Assembly: GCF_019279795.1 (NCBI RefSeq)
Contig: NC_056732.1
Location: forward strand, 176,266,325 to 176,330,324
Source: Protopterus annectens
Lineage: Eukaryota > Chordata > Ceratodontiformes > Protopteridae
DNA: 64,000 nucleotides
Direction of reading: 5' to 3'
The notes below the pieces were generated by a model. That model ran no database searches and was not told the DNA's origin. It saw only the letters and a list, made by a program, of their open reading frames with translations. The stretch's first letter is position 1; every line of letters begins with the position of its first letter. Below are positions 22,317-31,475 of the stretch, one piece after another. The position numbers were made by a program, and so were the translations under genes.

Positions 22317-23015
22317 TCAGATGATTATAATCAGCTTCGGAGAAGTTTTTTTGTTTAACCCTAGCGGGGGGGGGGGGGCAGGAGAGATGGTGACTTCGTA
22401 GGTGACTGCTTTGTGGTCTGGTCTTACGAGGGATGATGACACTACTGGGATGCTGCAGTGGTTTCCTATGTTGGTTAGTACCAAGTCCAAGACACTGTCA
22501 CCTCTTGTGGAGGTGTCAACCAGCTGGTCCAAGGCAATGGCACTGATGAAGTCAAGGAATCTTTGAGCATTTATGTTCTGGCTCAAGTAGTTCTTCCAGT
22601 CAATGTTTGGATAGTTAAACTCGCTCAGGATCAGGGTGTAGGGCTGAATCTTAATAGATTCGAGCAGGTATAGATAGGTGGCGTGGGTGTCCCAAGTCAA
22701 CATTGGGGGCCTGTAGCTAACAATGGTCTTGTCAACTGTTAACTGCACCTGGAGCATCTCCTGTGTATCATGCTGTTTGACCAGTCTGGAGGTGTGTATA
22801 TCTTTAATATATATTAAAACACCACCTTCTTTGGCTTTGATGCCCTCAGTTTGGAGTCTGTATGTATGACAGGATGAGTAACCAGGTAAGGCTGGGGTGC
22901 TCTCCACAGCTTTGACCCAGGTTTCTGTGACTGCACAAATGTTAGCATCTTCCAGAGTTAAGAATGCTTTCAATGAGTGCAGTTTCATGTTGAGACTCCT
23001 AGCATTCAGCAGCAT
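22317..23015 (-). CDS. CR1-A ORF2 N-terminal AP-type endonuclease domain
   Basis: An open 232-codon stretch. It shows the apurinic-endonuclease-like fold used by CR1 for target nicking: MLLNARSLN at the start, ICAVTETW near residue 26 (catalytic Glu), GGVLIYIK near 64, an EFNYPNIDW block near 133 (usually GDFN-x-P-x-x-W), LDLVLTNIG near 176 and RPDHKAV near 198, where the usual SDH is PDH. The SDH change and the loss of the GD pair suggest impaired activity. The ATG used may not be the native ORF2 start, since CR1 ORF2 often begins a little upstream. The frame ends before the linker, which continues in another frame. Confidence 0.85.
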   Translation of the reverse strand: MLLNARSLNMKLHSLKAFLTLEDANICAVTETWVKAVESTPALPGYSSCHTYRLQTEGIKAKEGGVLIYIKDIHTSRLVKQHDTQEMLQVQLTVDKTIVSYRPPMLTWDTHATYLYLLESIKIQPYTLILSEFNYPNIDWKNYLSQNINAQRFLDFISAIALDQLVDTSTRGDSVLDLVLTNIGNHCSIPVVSSSLVRPDHKAVTYEVTISPAPPPPLGLNKKTSPKLIIII

Positions 23016-23043
23016 GACCTTTAATTGTGTTTAGATGAGATTC

Positions 23044-24042
23044 TCATGTTGGTAGTTTTGACCTCAAGACATTGTCTAAAGAAAGCACTATGGAAGAGGG
23101 AAGAGCCTTTGCCAGGAGCCTGAAGCTCAAGGGAGACAGATGCAGGCCATCTCTGGCAAAGCATCGTGGTCTGTCAGTCATGTCTTCCCAGGCCAACAGG
23201 TACTGGATCCCCTTAGAATGACACCAGAAACTAAGCCAATTGTTAAAGTTAATAATTTTTTGTTTGTATTGTAGCATTATTCTGGGTGATGGTAGAATGT
23301 TGCTTAAGGCTAGTGACATACCTGCCAGGAACACATATTCAGTGAGCTTGATTATGTCTTTCTTCACATAGTCCAGAGAGGTATGTCTCAAGTCATTCAT
23401 GCCAACATGTACTATGCCAGAGTCATAGCAGTACTTGTTGAGGGACTTGAGTGCATGGGTGATGTGACAGATTCTGGCACCTGACAAACAACTTACCGTG
23501 ACTTTTCCCTTATTCAGCTTGGTGAGGAGCACATCTGTGTGTCTCACAATGGAGTCTCCTATGATTAATATATTGGGTTTATGGTTAAGCCTTGATGGCT
23601 GTGAGATACAGGCCTGTGGACTATGTGTACTGTGTGGTGTGGTAGGCTGTGGACTTTGTGTGTGTTTTTGTCTCGGAGATCTCTTTTGTTTAGGTATGTT
23701 TTTGTTAAGAACCTCCGCATATGTGGGTGTGTATTGTGTTGGTGTGGGTGATGTTTGAGGTGTAGTATTTGTGCAGACAACCATCTCAGTGCAAGGTATA
23801 CTGGCTTGTGAGGGAGAGAGCATAGACTCCAAGTTTTTAATGTAATTGCATCTCTCACAAATTGTGTTCCTAGGTAGTAGTAAGAGAGGGTTGTCCATGT
23901 ACATGAGACATTTGCTACATTGTCTCAGGATGCCTATTTCAACCAGATTGGCAAGAAAAACTGTAGGAAACTGTCCATCCATATTTGTCAAAATCAGTGA
24001 GGGGGGTGAGCCAAGGAAGAAGAAGGTGGAAATATCTGACAT
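23044..24042 (-). CDS. CR1-A ORF1 protein with zinc-finger-like N-terminus and SGNH esterase domain
   Basis: An intact 332-codon ORF. Residues 42-65 hold a Cys pattern C-x2-C-x16-C-x2-C (QCSKC and ICERC), as in the PHD/zinc-ribbon-like heads of CR1 ORF1 proteins. A Pro/Thr/Ser/Gln-rich linker spans about 75-155. The C-terminal part is an SGNH/GDSL-type hydrolase domain: GDSIVRH at 162 (nucleophile Ser block), GMND at 214 (Gly-x-Asn-Asp block) and DGLHLS at 298 (Asp-x-x-His block). All three blocks look complete, so the fold could be catalytically competent. A second ATG at codon 21 (MDGQFP) could be the true start. In CR1 ORF1 proteins this domain is thought to aid RNP-membrane or lipid interaction; that is family knowledge, not seen here. 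Confidence 0.85.
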   Translation of the reverse strand: MSDISTFFFLGSPPSLILTNMDGQFPTVFLANLVEIGILRQCSKCLMYMDNPLLLLPRNTICERCNYIKNLESMLSPSQASIPCTEMVVCTNTTPQTSPTPTQYTPTYAEVLNKNIPKQKRSPRQKHTQSPQPTTPHSTHSPQACISQPSRLNHKPNILIIGDSIVRHTDVLLTKLNKGKVTVSCLSGARICHITHALKSLNKYCYDSGIVHVGMNDLRHTSLDYVKKDIIKLTEYVFLAGMSLALSNILPSPRIMLQYKQKIINFNNWLSFWCHSKGIQYLLAWEDMTDRPRCFARDGLHLSPLSFRLLAKALPSSIVLSLDNVLRSKLPT

Positions 24043-24184
24043 GGATACTAGTAGCTTGTGTTTGTACAGAGGCTGTAAAGAAACTTCACTATCTCAGGAT
24101 CGAGCAAGTGCTAGAAAGAGAAAATTTGAAGCTGGAATACCTTGCAATGGGTTAAATCAGTGCAGCTGCAGTGCGCGACATGCA

Positions 24185-24808
24185 AACAAGCGCAGACCTG
24201 TGCAAACACAGGCTTTAAATACCACGAAAGATGAAAGAATCTAGAAGCTCAGATTACTACCCAATCATCCTAGCCCCTGCACTTTCAATCAATCACTCAT
24301 GCTAGACAAGGTCAGGCAGCCCTGTTACTCTTAATAACAGAGAAGGCAGACCTCTACCGGCACAAGATGGCTGCCAAGAAACTCAGCAAGCAAAACAACA
24401 GTCTGGATGCAGCAAACCTGTATCCAGACTATGCTACTTGACTACAACACAGAAAACTCCCAGAAAATGCACAGAAAAGCATATATAGAGCACTCACAAA
24501 CAGAAAATACAACTCCCAGTATTAAAAATGAAGTTTACAGTTAAGTAATTCAGTTAAAATGCAGTTACAGTAATGAAACTACTTAGCAATGGAAATACAG
24601 TTAAAACAGTATAAAACAGTGCAAGAATGCAGTGAAACAGTAAAATAAAGGTTTATAACAGTGAAAAATGTAGTAGATTAGATGTATAGCACAACTATGT
24701 GTTAGGAAGTGCAATTCAATTAAATAAATAAACAAAAAATGTATTCTGCTCTTGGAGACTCAGGGAATTTCTGCTATGTTACAGTGATGAATCACCACTC
24801 CTCAGCCT
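24185..24808 (-). repeat. CR1-A 5' UTR monomer 1 (next to ORF1)
   Basis: A 624-bp unit. Minus-strand start AGGCTGAGGAGTGGTGATTC, end near the GGTATTTAAAGCC block at 24205-24217. It aligns along its length with 25623-26215 plus 24809-24887. Internal text is rich in CAGTTA/CAGTAA motifs on the plus strand. By analogy with mouse L1 monomers, such units may carry the promoter; no specific factor site was identified. Confidence 0.8.
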
Positions 24809-24887
24809 GGTAAAAACATGTACAGCCCTCTGCAAACTCAGAGGTTAAATACCAGAAAAGATGGAAGAATCTCAAAGCTCAGATATC

Positions 24888-25622
24888 GGCGATATTGTAG
24901 TTGAGGGCCTCACCAGATGCGCAGTAGCAAGCCATGCCCAAAACCCACCCCTGCGATATGTCATTCATTAATATGCATTCCCTCCAAATGTACAACCAAA
25001 GAAAAAGTGCACTGACATTGTAATAGGACAGTAAATATAACAGTAAACTGAAGTAAATTACCGGTATGCGTGAACGACATTTAAACAAAAACACTTTCTC
25101 GACCTTGGGTATTTCAGTTTCTTAGAGGACTGCCAACTGCTAAATTATGGATTTGATACAACATAATAGCTTCTTATTTAAACTAAAGTGGTTCTGTTGT
25201 CATAGTGCTTTTAATAGTCAAACAGTCACCAAAATCTCATTATTTATTTACTTATTTATTTGGTATTTCTTTACCGGAATGGTCCAACTGGTCTGGAGGG
25301 GACCAGAAAGTGACAGTTTTGAATGGAGTACTCATCTGAAATACGTTTGCCTTAGATCTGACAAGTAACATCTGTCACAGCAACATACAGCTCTGTAGAA
25401 AACATAAATCACAGATCTTGAGACATACTTATACAAATGCTAATAATAAGGTGCGGCTACCGGGATGGCAAGTTTAATCGACCTAAAATATTAAGAAATA
25501 TAGAATTTATTGCCAGTTGTCGAAAACCCCAAGTAATATGCAGACTGGGTTGTCACTCAATTTGCGACACGCCCACTTCTGCGCGAAACGAACTGGTGAG
25601 GCCCTCAACTACAATATCACCC
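24888..25622. mobile_element. Non-autonomous DNA transposon with 26-bp terminal inverted repeats
   Basis: A perfect 26-bp inverted repeat: 24891-24916 (GATATTGTAGTTGAGGGCCT...) against 25593-25618. Ends extend a few bases with G(G)(C/T) before GATATT. The flanks read AGATATC on the left and AGATTTC on the right, compatible with a 7-8-bp target duplication carrying one change; monomer 1 shows the empty site (CTCAGATTACTACC near 24248). A 7-8-bp duplication would favour an hAT-like group, but the terminal sequence is not one I recognise. No transposase is encoded. Confidence 0.75.
25240..25370 (-). mobile_element. L2/Rex1-like LINE 3'-end fragment inside the DNA transposon
   Basis: On the minus strand an ACTCCATTCAAAACTGTCAC-like block, a GTTGGACCATTCCGGTAAAG block and a terminal run of AAATAAATAAGTAAATAAAT. 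It is a diverged version of the 28822 LINE tail. It is either captured by, or inserted into, the inverted-repeat element. Confidence 0.5.
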
Positions 25623-26215
25623 AGATTTCTACCGTATCCTGTTAGCCCCTGCACTTTCAACCAATCACTCATGCTAGAAAAGGTCAAACAGCCCTGTTAC
25701 TCTCACTAACAGAGAAGGCAGGCCCCTACCAAAGCAAGATGGCTGCAAGGAAACTCAGCAAGCAAAACAACCAGGCCTGGATAACAGCAAGCGTCTATTC
25801 AGACTATGTTACCTGACTTGAACACTGAAAACTCACAGAAATTGCACAGAAAAGCATAGATAGTGCACTCACAAACAGAAAATACAACTCTCAGTATGAA
25901 AAAAGCACTTTACAGTTAAGTAATTCAGTAAAAATGCAGTTACAGTAATGAAACACTACTTAGCAATGAAAATACAGTTAAAACAGTATAAAACACTACA
26001 AAAATGCAGTGAAACAGTAAAAAAGCTTTATAACAGTCCAACATGTAGTAGATTAGCTGTATAGCACAAATATAAGCATTGGGAAGTGCAATTCAATGAA
26101 ATAAATGTAAAAAACCCTCTTATTCTGCTCTTGAAGCCTCAGGGAATTTCTGCTACATCACAGTGATGAATCGCCACTCTTCTATGGTCTGGATGTCCAC
26201 AGCACTCATCAGCCT

Positions 26216-27672
26216 GATAAAGAAAGCCTTATGGTTGTCCTTTGCCTGGGAGGTTATTTTTATCCAGAAATTGGCCTTAGACTTGATTTGCCTTCTGAGT
26301 TGTTTGTTTAGAATGATGAGAGTTTTTATCCTGCAAGGTGTTGCATTTCTTAACTTTTGTTATGAATTTCTTCCTTTCTTTGTTCAACCTACTGATTGTT
26401 GGATTCAACGAGGGTGATTTTTTTTTTTTTTTTTTTGAGTTTGTTCTAAGCCTATTATGGTAGGAAGGGCTGTCTCTATGCATCTAGTAACATGATTTTA
26501 CAGGGCATCTGTGAACAATTCTGCATAGGTAGCTGTGTTCTTAGGGTTTGGTGAGCTTATATTTTTACCAGGTTGTCACTTAATAATAGGAAGTTTGCCT
26601 TAGTAATTAGGACATGGACATACTTAAGCACATTTTCCTCTTTGAGCAGCCTTGAGGATAGCTTGTTATTGATGTAGATTAAGACACCTCCCCTTTTAGT
26701 CCGGTTTAAATGACTGGAAGGCATTTTAGCCCTGCACTGCCAGGGTGTTTCTGTGGCTTTCAAATATGTCTCAGTAACTGCACATATATCTGCATTCCCC
26801 AGGGTAAGGAGAGCTTGGAGGGAATGGAGTTTCTTGTTTAGACTCCTAACATTGAGCAGTAATGTCTTTAGATGCCCTTGGGTTCATTTTGCTATGTCCA
26901 AATGTTTATCAGTTTGGCATTGCCTAAAAAGGCACTATGGAGGTGAACAATGTTTTAGTCAATATTCAAAAGCCTAGAGGGTACTGGTGCTGACCATTCT
27001 TAGCAGAGAAGTGTGGTCTGCCGACAATATTCTTCCATGTGGATAAATATTACATGGCCTTGGAGTGACACCAGAAATTAAGCCAATTATTAAATCAGTC
27101 ATCTTCTGTTCATATTGTGGCATCATCCTTGGTGAAGGTAGAATGTTTCTCACTGTTAGGCTCATACCATCTTTGGACACACAGTCCAAAAGCTCCATAT
27201 TGTCTCTCCTCATATAGTTCAAGGATGGGCATCTCAGGTCATTTACAGCCACATGGACTATGACTAAGTCATACTGGTACTTGTGGTCCAATGACCTGAG
27301 TGTGTGCATGATCTGGTGGATTCTGGCCTCTGATAGACAGCTGACTGTGACTTTCTTCTACTCAGCCTGGTGAGTGGGGCATCTGTTTGTCTCACAATGG
27401 AGTCTTCTATGACTAAAATATTGGGCTGTATGTTCATAAGATGTGGCTGTATGCATGGTGGTGGGTGTTGTTTTAGTGGAGTGCTTTAGGGGTTGCTGAA
27501 GATATTTGTTGTAGGTACAATGTCTGGCAGGTCTTTGGAGTTTAGGATGATTACTTTTAACTGCTTCATCATATGTGGCTCTGTGTACCTGATCCATAAT
27601 ATGTGTGGAAGGTGCAGTGTGTGCATTTCTGACAACCTGGTTGGTATTATGTGAACTGGTAATCTTGAATAT
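26216..27672 (-). pseudogene. CR1-C, upstream part: ORF1, endonuclease and start of linker
   Basis: A second CR1, older than CR1-A. ORF1 pieces: RATYDEAVKSNHPKLQRPAR (27358-27597) and, after a frame change, VHVAVNDLRCPSLNYMRRD (26974-27309), the VND replacing the usual GMND of the esterase block. Endonuclease pieces at about 26540-26870 include GGVLIYINNKLSSRLL. The linker reads RKKFITKVKKCNTLQDK (26277-26483) across a poly-T run at 26421. It stops at 26216 where CR1-A begins and resumes at 20152. Its 5' end, near 27672, lies directly against Gypsy integrase sequence, so it is a 5'-truncated insertion into that element. Confidence 0.8.
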
Positions 27673-27843
27673 GCAGATAAATCTTTCTGTTTACATATTA
27701 ATAGCTGGATGATGGGGAGTAAATATGAAGTGCTTTACTAAGTTTAGCTTTACAAAGGTTTCAAATTCTTTTGAAGGACATCCCATGCGAACATTGTTCA
27801 CAGCATTGCAGCAGTATTCTTTATGACAATTGACTCTCAGATA
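27673..27843 (-). pseudogene. Gypsy (Mag-like) integrase, downstream core part
   Basis: The minus frame reads CPSKEFETFVKLNLVKHF, then FTPHHPA and TERF. This is the classic Gypsy integrase stretch after the second catalytic Asp (GP-x-F-x-S-x-EF-x-x-F...H-x-x-x-x-PYHPA-x-NG-x-x-ER). The Glu of the DDE triad is present in TERF; the expected SDNG box is degraded to NNVRMG. One stop interrupts NM/TERF. The upstream part continues beyond the V-SINE at 27844-28120. Confidence 0.75.
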
Positions 27844-28120
27844 TCCGCGGTGGTGCAGCCGTAGTGTTGTTGCCTCACAGCAAGAGGTTCTCCCGTTCGA
27901 TTCTCAGCTGGAGTGCAGGGAGTGCCTTCTGTGTGGAGTCTGCATGTCCTCTCCGCAGTTGGGTGGGCGTTCGAAAGACATGCGTAAATGGGCATGCCTT
28001 TGTTGAAGGTTGAACATCGAGCTGGCACCTCAGCGTTCGTGAAAATTCTACTGCCAATCATTAGCGGACCGGAGTTCCGCTGTGGCGACCCCTAACCGGG
28101 AAAAGCCGAAAGACAAACAA
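27844..28120 (+). mobile_element. V-SINE (HE1-like) inserted in the Gypsy integrase
   Basis: The head has GGTGGTGCAGCCGTAGTGTT, box B region GTTCGATTCTCAGCTGG, then GTGCCTTCTGTGTGGAGTC. The tail reads TGTGGCGACCCCTAACCGGG followed by AAAAGCCGAAAGACAAACAA. The central domain is partly deleted. The flanks TGACTCTCAGATA and AACTCTCTGCAGATA form an approximate target duplication. Integrase coding sequence on the other strand continues on both sides. Confidence 0.85.
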
Positions 28121-28823
28121 CAACTCTCTGCAGATAACATCAGTACACTTAGAATATGCATCCATGGCATTTAGAATAAAGATACCATAAGTGAAAATTC
28201 ACATCAGAATGGATATACTGTCAGTACCATGACAATGGCAACTATTCTCAAGACAATGTCTTCTTACGTAAACATCACCTTGTTTGTCAACCCTAGGTCA
28301 TCACACAAAGCCATAAGTGAGAGTCTTAATTTTATGCAGTTCTTAAGTGTCCCTTGGGTATATTTTTCAACAATTTGTCATGAATTATACCAACAACCAC
28401 CACACCAGACCCTTCCTAGCTGCCAGTGCAAGGTGCAGGGAATCATCCCCTTTAAGCCATCACTTTATGACAATGTCATATCTGTACTAGTTGAGTCTCC
28501 CTTGAATGATTTTGTTGCTCTCTAACACTTGTTTAGTTGTTTGTTATTGTGTTGTACACATCTTCTACATCTATGGTGTTTAACTTGTGCACATTCTGAC
28601 ATGTCAGCCATTGGAGTCCTTCAGTATTACCACACTGCTTAGTGTCCTTGAATTAAATGTTATAAGAATATGCAGCTACTACAACACCACCTTTCATGGG
28701 TTAATGATATAATTGAGTGGTTGTAATCTATTACCAAGCTGAATCTGTTTTCACTGAAATATAGAGTAAATGACTTTACTTCCAGAAGAGGCTAATTGTT
28801 TCTCTACCATTTTAAGCATAATT
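28121..28823 (-). pseudogene. Gypsy (Mag-like) RNase H C-terminus to integrase N-terminus
   Basis: Minus-strand frames: EKQLASSGSKVIYSIFQ followed by FSLVIDYNHS (where intact elements have E-x-LAIVFGV-x-KFH... and TLVTDHKPL). Then FKDTKQCGNTEGLQWLTCQN, matching the KQHGNADGLSRLPC end of Mag-like RNase H. Then a tract with the spacing of the integrase zinc-finger region, and FILNAMDAYSKCTDVI, matching LI-x-VDAHSKW-x-E with the first catalytic Asp. Frames shift several times. On the upstream side it is interrupted at 28822 by a LINE. Confidence 0.7.
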
Positions 28824-29417
28824 ATTTATTTTTATTTATTTATAGTTTGTTTGCCAGGATAGTCCACTGGGCCACCAACAGCCCGTTTTCAATGGAGTCC
28901 TGAGGAGAAGAGCTCCAGAAAATTATAAATTACAGATTTAACATAAGAGTAAGTTATTGGAGAAATGTAATGTGCACAAGTGAAGCAAAATTAAACACAT
29001 AGAAAAACACATATTAGTAGAGCGCACATATTAGTACAATGCAATAAGAGTAATAGTTACAAACGGTCAAAGTTTTTAACAGTTTAACATATTAGCACAA
29101 TGCAATAACAGAAATGCTAATTCAAGCATTTAATTTCTAGGCTACTGAATTGTACCATTCTAGGAGTTTATCAGGGGTACAAAACAATGGGAGGCTATTG
29201 TGAATTATAGCTTATAGAGAGTAGCTATAGTGTAGGGAGATTATGTTGGGTGGGAGCAAAAGCATTCCCATAGTAAAGTTAGGTGTGTGTGTGAAGTAAG
29301 GTTTTGAATGAAGAGAGGCTGCTGGTGGCTCGGATGAGCGGTGGGAGGGAATTCCAGTGGTATGTTAGAGAGAAGGACATTAGATGTTTGCCTGGTGGAT
29401 GGGCAGGTTTATGCAGT

Positions 29418-30386
29418 TCAATTAGATTTTTGGGAATTATATCTCAAAAGTCTATTTGGTTCATCCATTTTAAAGATGGTTGTAAGAGTGGGACAGAGAG
29501 AGGGAGTGAAAATAAGTTTGTGTGCTTGGACAAGTTGAATATAGATGAGGTAATTGGACAGCTCAAGCCAATTCAGTTGGTGTAGGGCAGTGCAGTGACG
29601 GGAAATGGATCTATGGCCATTTGCAAATTTTGTTATTTTATTATAGCAAGAGGAGAGTTTAGTCTTGAGGGAGGACTGCAGATTAGTAAGGATAGAGGCA
29701 CCGTATAGGAGGGGTGGGATAAGGTAAGTGTTGGTGAGGGTGAGCCTAGTGGAGGGAGAGATGTAACGGTTGTGGCGGTAAAGCATGCCTATTTTTTGTG
29801 TGTGTTTTTTTTTTATATTTACTTGTAGATGATTATCAGACTTTAGCTGGTCATCGATCAGGACTCCTAGTAGTTTAGCATTAAAGACTATTTCGAGAGG
29901 AGTATTATTTTGACTGGTGACTGAGAATGAGGTTTTATCTAGGGTGGTGGTTTTGGAAGCAGTAAACATCATGAGTTTAGCTTTAGTAGCAATGAGTTCT
30001 AGATGGTTGTCCATCCATTGCTCAGTGGAGGACAAGGCATCTTGGGTTAATTTAACTAGGGTGGGTATAGAAGAGGCAGAGCAGATTATTGTTGAATCAG
30101 CGACATATTGGACAAGGTTGGCATTTGGGATGGCTTGGTAGAAATCGTTCATGAATATATTGACTAGAAGGGGGCCTAAAATTGAACTCTGGGGGACACC
30201 TGTGGGAGTATTGAGAAAAGGGGAGGTGCCTTTTTTCCATCTGACTGCTTGTTGCCTGTTTGAGAGGTAACTGGTAAACCAGTTAATAGAGGAGTGGGAT
30301 AGATTTAGTTTGGAGAGTTTAGCAAAAAGAAGGTTATGAGAGATGGTGCTGAATGCCTTAGAGAGGTCAAGGAGGAGAGTAGACAC
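29418..30386 (-). CDS. L2/Rex1-like LINE reverse transcriptase, open 322-codon fragment
   Basis: Starts inside RT at LLLDLSKAFSTISHNLLFAK (block with the first catalytic Asp). It continues with WFTSYLSNRQQAV, TGVPQSSILGPLLVNIFMND, then NANLVQYVADSTIICSA, where the catalytic ADD is ADS. The thumb follows (LLGVLIDDQL, KIGMLYRHNRYISPSTRL, LPPLLYGASIL-type text), then CTALHQLNWLELSNYLIYIQ and the C-terminus to the stop at 29418. The ADS change and the Q-to-S change in GVPQG indicate a dead polymerase even though the frame is long. RT start blocks lie upstream at 30390-30770 in other frames (plus-strand antisense AGGTCGAAAGTTTATGATA region, PISL-x-type). Confidence 0.8.
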   Translation of the reverse strand: MSTLLLDLSKAFSTISHNLLFAKLSKLNLSHSSINWFTSYLSNRQQAVRWKKGTSPFLNTPTGVPQSSILGPLLVNIFMNDFYQAIPNANLVQYVADSTIICSASSIPTLVKLTQDALSSTEQWMDNHLELIATKAKLMMFTASKTTTLDKTSFSVTSQNNTPLEIVFNAKLLGVLIDDQLKSDNHLQVNIKKKHTQKIGMLYRHNRYISPSTRLTLTNTYLIPPLLYGASILTNLQSSLKTKLSSCYNKITKFANGHRSISRHCTALHQLNWLELSNYLIYIQLVQAHKLIFTPSLCPTLTTIFKMDEPNRLLRYNSQKSN

Positions 30387-30771
30387 AATGTGGCCAGTGT
30401 TAAGGGCCTTATTAACTGTTTCTAGGAAGGAGAGGAGAGCTGTGGTAGTGCTGTGGCCGGGTCTGAAATCATGTTGAGTAGGGGTTAAAAGTTGATTTTT
30501 TATGAGGTAAGGTAGAAGCTGTAGATGAATGCATTTTTCGAGAAGTTTATAAATGAGGGATAAGATGGCGATAGGTCGAAAGTTTATGATATTATTGTTA
30601 TTACCACCTTTATGGAGTGGAATAATAAAGGCCTTTTTCCTGAGCTGGGGAACTTGACATTCAGCAATAAATCGATTTATAAGAATCCAGATGGGAAGAG
30701 CTATGCCTCCTGTGCCAACTTTTAAGAAATATGAGGGTATATCATCAGGGGTATTGGACCCAGGAAGTTTT

Positions 30772-31272
30772 TTATGGTAGCTGTAGGGATGGGGTTGAAA
30801 GAGAAAGGAGGAGGTTGGGAGCAGGAGTTGCTGGGGAGGGAGGGATAGGTGGAAATAAGGGTGAAGAAGCCGAATGGGAAGTGAAGGATGATGTAAGTTT
30901 ACTTATGGAATCGATAAAGAAAGTGTAAAATTGGGTCTCTAAGTCCAAGTCAGAGGCATCTGGATCAGGGCAGGGGTTTTCTTTTTTGCCAGGGTTGAGA
31001 AGGGAGAAGATTCCATGCCAGAATTTTTTGGGGTTGGTGTTATGGTTGGTTTGGAGTGTAGAGAAGTAGGCTTTGCAGTCTGAGATAATATGTTTCTTTA
31101 CTTTGTTACGAAGTGTTTTAAATTCATTAAAGGTGGTGATAGTTTTATTTTTGGAGTAGATTTTCCAGCCTTTATCCCAGAATCGCATGGCTAGTAAGGT
31201 ATTTTTGGTTAGCCAAGGTACAGGATTGCTTCTTATGCATTTTGTTTTCGGAGGGGCAAAGGAGTCAAGCAA
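30772..31272 (-). CDS. L2/Rex1-like LINE ORF2 linker fragment (open)
   Basis: An open 166-codon frame covering the endonuclease-RT connector: FAPPKTKCIRSNPVPWLTKN, RNKVKKHIISDCKAYF, NPKKFWHGIFSLL and FIDSISKL. These correspond to the PWFT-x-x-L...R-x-A-K...YF...NPKKFW-x-x-I blocks of L2-group ORF2. No catalytic residues are expected here. It continues towards the endonuclease side beyond the CR1 patch. Confidence 0.7.
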   Translation of the reverse strand: MLDSFAPPKTKCIRSNPVPWLTKNTLLAMRFWDKGWKIYSKNKTITTFNEFKTLRNKVKKHIISDCKAYFSTLQTNHNTNPKKFWHGIFSLLNPGKKENPCPDPDASDLDLETQFYTFFIDSISKLTSSFTSHSASSPLFPPIPPSPATPAPNLLLSLSTPSLQLP

Positions 31273-31299
31273 GTTGAGGAAAGTTAAGTTAAAGTAGGT

Positions 31300-31445
31300 A
31301 ACAGCCTACAGGGTGATAGTTCCCAGGTTCTATTGTGCCACCACCTTTGTGGAGCGGGATGACTGTTGATGTATGCCATTCTTTGGGTACATAGCCTCTG
31401 TTATGGCTGAGTCTGAACAGTGAATTTAGGTGAGGGTTCTAAGGG
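31300..31445 (-). mobile_element. Internal CR1 RT patch within the L2/Rex1-like LINE
   Basis: Nearly identical to 34378-34500 of CR1-B (CAGGGTGATAGTTCCCAGGT, CACCACCTTTGTGGAG, GTATGCCATTCTTTGGGTAC, CTGTTATGGCTGAGTCTGAA). On the minus strand it encodes the CR1 block around the WHTS...LHKGG...NYHPI region. It lacks any 3' UTR or tail, so it is not a normal CR1 insertion. It splits the LINE ORF2 between endonuclease and linker. Confidence 0.75.
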
Positions 31446-31475
31446 AAGGGTTTTTAGTGGGTTCCAGTTAATTTT

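Larger units (their letters stand above)
20153..26215 (-). mobile_element. CR1-A: near full-length CR1 LINE, with insertions
   Basis: About 6.06 kb, of which about 0.73 kb is a later DNA-transposon insertion. Order on the minus strand: 5' UTR of two tandem monomers (26215-24185), ORF1 (24042-23044), ORF2 endonuclease (23015-22317), ORF2 RT with frameshifts (22312-20236), and a 3' UTR ending GCTATGATTCTATGAT. That end resembles the ATTCTATG repeats that close CR1 elements in other vertebrates. The element lies inside CR1-C; only GAT is common to both borders (20150-20152 and 26216-26218), either a tiny target duplication or microhomology. It is dead now because ORF2 is broken, but ORF1 and the endonuclease remain open. 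Confidence 0.85.
24809..26215 (-). repeat. CR1-A 5' UTR monomer 2 (outer), split by a DNA transposon
   Basis: The unit consists of 25623-26215 and 24809-24887 (about 672 bp) with the inverted-repeat element 24888-25622 inserted. The tail part (GTTAAATACCAGAAAAGATG at 24844) matches 24212 onward in monomer 1. Shared blocks include TAGCCCCTGCACTTTCAA, TCACTCATGCTAGA, AACTCAGCAAGCAAAACAAC and CTCAGGGAATTTCTGCTA. Its first about 30 bp (AGGCTGATGAGTGCTGTGGA) extend beyond monomer 1 by an extra 26-bp stretch. Confidence 0.8.

Noticed and set aside
23846..24244. 132-residue plus-strand open frame with Cys/Arg-rich end
   Set aside because: Antisense of CR1-A ORF1 and its 5' UTR.
28229..28525. 98-residue plus-strand open frame
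   Set aside because: Antisense to the Gypsy RNase H-integrase relic.
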